64,000 nucleotides of DNA from Lutraria lutraria (Eukaryota; Mollusca; Bivalvia; Venerida; Mactridae). The stretch's first letter is position 1, and each line of letters begins with the position of its first letter. The stretch is from assembly GCA_964023205.1 (NCBI GenBank), contig OZ026835.1, positions 19,064,968-19,128,967 on the forward strand, read 5' to 3'. The notes beneath the pieces are model-generated. The model was not told where the DNA came from. It worked only from the letters and a program-made list of their open reading frames with translations, and did not search any database. The position numbers and the translations under genes are program-made. Positions 43,401 to 46,400 of the stretch are shown here, piece after piece.

Positions 43401-46400
43401 TGCCAAGTGGTGGCCCTTCCTTGCTGACTGATATGACTTCCTGGTGGCCCATGATAACCCTGAAAGTGGAAATAATGATATAAACATAATCATGGACAGA
43501 TATTATGTGCTAATAAAGTAAACTGTACAGTTCAATCATAATAAAAACTTTGGTTTAAAACGAGAGAATGTGCAGAAGGATGTACTAATGTTTAATTAAA
43601 TTTAACATATAGAAGTGTCAACCGTTTTTCTATGGTTAGCATGATTATAGCAATCAATTTTTGGGGCTAAACCTTTTTGTAATGTTCCATCAATCATATT
43701 GATATCATTAAAGGGAAGAGTGATTTATATTCAGAAATAATCATTAATACACAAACACTTTAAACATTTTAGTTGTGCAGTTTGATATGTCATATATGTT
43801 TTGGAATGGCATATTGTACTTATTATTGTACTTATAAATGTCTTTCTTGTGAGCTGATAAACCATATATACAACTATAATACCCGTTAGATGATAATTTT
43901 GAAAATGTATTAAATAACTGCCTGACTACATATATCAATTTAATGTGAAATATAATTCACAATACTGTACAAAAAGGTTCAATTCATACCCATTCATGTT
44001 ACACAGTTTAGACAAATACATACATGTTATGAGAAGTCATTTTGATCTTATACCCTGTCAGACATTTTCTATACACTGAATTACTTTATTGACAAGAGGT
44101 CTTAAGAAACCACACATTCACTGTAAATAGAACAATATTCAAAATTTCATAAATTCTAAAGGCATAATTGACCAGCAGATGTCTCAAGGTTTAACATAGT
44201 ACAAGACTATGTCATAATAAATTGACAAAATGTCATAACAGAGAATAGGTTCATCATTCAGCATGTCAATGAAAGAGTTTGTTTTGACTGAGTTTATCAC
44301 CAGTCAGCATCATTCTTTCAGCTGCAAATGCTTACAGTCAGGGTAACCATCACACCAAATCAGGGTGTTAATAACTAGTACTAAATTGTGCCCCATAATT
44401 CAGAGAGGATCCATCAAATTCACATCATTTTAATACCTGTGAATAAAAAGAGACAAATGTCTTAGGATACAAATTATCTCCAAAAAATTTTCTCAGAGAA
44501 AATTATACCTCCCAGAGAACGCATTATCACACTATCAACCGTCCAGCGTTCTACTAGGTAATAAGTCAGACAATACCGAATGCAATCTTTGAAAGTAGAT
44601 GTGCTCGGCATTTGCACCCCCCCCCCACACAATTACTATTTTTTCATTTGGAGGGGGGGGGGCAGTCTGCAAATTCAGGATTTGGAACTATTTGTCCGAA
44701 TCACCAAAAGTGATTAGTTTTCCTTTATACTCTATACATAATTACAGCAAAAGTTACTTGTCAAGTTGTCTGAATCAATAATTACTTGTCCCAGACAACC
44801 GGACATTAGTACTAATTAATTATAGACTGAGGGAATGTCCAGGGGGAGCTAATGTCCGTATCCAGTGCTAGACTATAACTTACAGTTTTTTCACCTTTAG
44901 GGGAACGGTGGCTGGCCTTTAAAAAGCGCAAAAACAGCATGTAACCAATGTAACCAACATTACCAATTATAGGTTATAACCAGTGTTTGACACTAACTTT
45001 TTGAGCATGGTGGTCCACAGGACCGGTAACTTCTCAAACCTACCGGTCCTTCTACACTTGCACAGGTCCTTCAATTTTAGTGATAATTTTAAAAAAAAAA
45101 AAAAAAAATGCAACAGAGTGTTCTCGCATCCCATTTTTATGATATTGATGTACTATTCTGATTGTTTCTTTTTAAATCAAATCAATTGTAACTTATATGA
45201 AAGATTGTGTTCATATTCATTCTAATAAGTCACTGCAAGCCTTTTCTATATTGAAGATATTAAATGATTAAGAATCATGTGCATTTACTCAAATAAAACT
45301 GTAATGATTTACTTATAAGACTATTTTGTCATTAATCTAAAATGATTAGATCTACAACAGCTTCGTACCTTACTGAGTAATCCAGTAACAAATTATTCAC
45401 ACACAAAAATATCAATAATTGTGTGACACATTCAAATTATGAAATTCCTGTTTAATTTATTATGGGAGTAAAAAATTAACCAGAGAGCAAGATATACGTC
45501 ATTTGATTGACAGATAGCATCATTCATGACGTCAGAACTTTACACTAACTTTAAACCTACTTAATTTCAGCAGCGCTAAAAATAGAAAATCAGTTTCAAA
45601 GTGCACCAGTTCAACCTGTTTGTGTAAAAATATGTGTGGACATAAATTATTGTGTTTTGGTGCTCTGAAAGTGTCCAAGTGATAATATTTTTTTTGGTTA
45701 CTCGACCATAAGTCGAGTTGGATTTTACGGACAATTTCAGGACCCATATTTGATCAACTTATGGCCGAGTATTTACAGTAATCTGGATTCTTTACACTTC
45801 TTTGGTGGCATGAATATTATGCAAAAAATCGCTGAAGCACTTGATCAAAAATAATTATTGCAACAACAAATTTGACGAAGGGTACGACTATGAGTAGATT
45901 GATTCGTGTATGAGTTCAACAGTCTCTTACACGTACTGACTTTATTATGCTGATACGTCGTAGTTTAATGTCTAAAAATAGATACACAATTCTGGCCCTG
46001 TACCCTGCATATATAAAACACCACTACTGGTAAACGTTGTTAACTGCGATTATGCTGATACGTCGTAGTTTATATTTATCTTAAGAATGGGATTTCCTAC
46101 AGCGCCCTCATTTGACGTTTTTTGGGGCCGAAATTCGGCCCCATTCCCCTCCTAAAATCATATACTTTTTCCCCCTATTTTTAAAAAAAATTCCCCTAAA
46201 AATTTTTTAAAAAAGCTTAAAATGCTTATTGCAGGGTTATACGGCAGTTGAAAAAGATCCCCTGAAATTCCCCTTTTTCCTCAAAATGACGCGAAATTCC
46301 CCTACCTGAGGGCCCTGGGCCCCTTCCCCTAAAGTGCAGCTAGGGCCCTGTCCTATTTGCAAAATCTACAGGACACCCGGGCCGACCAGGTCGTGGATGT

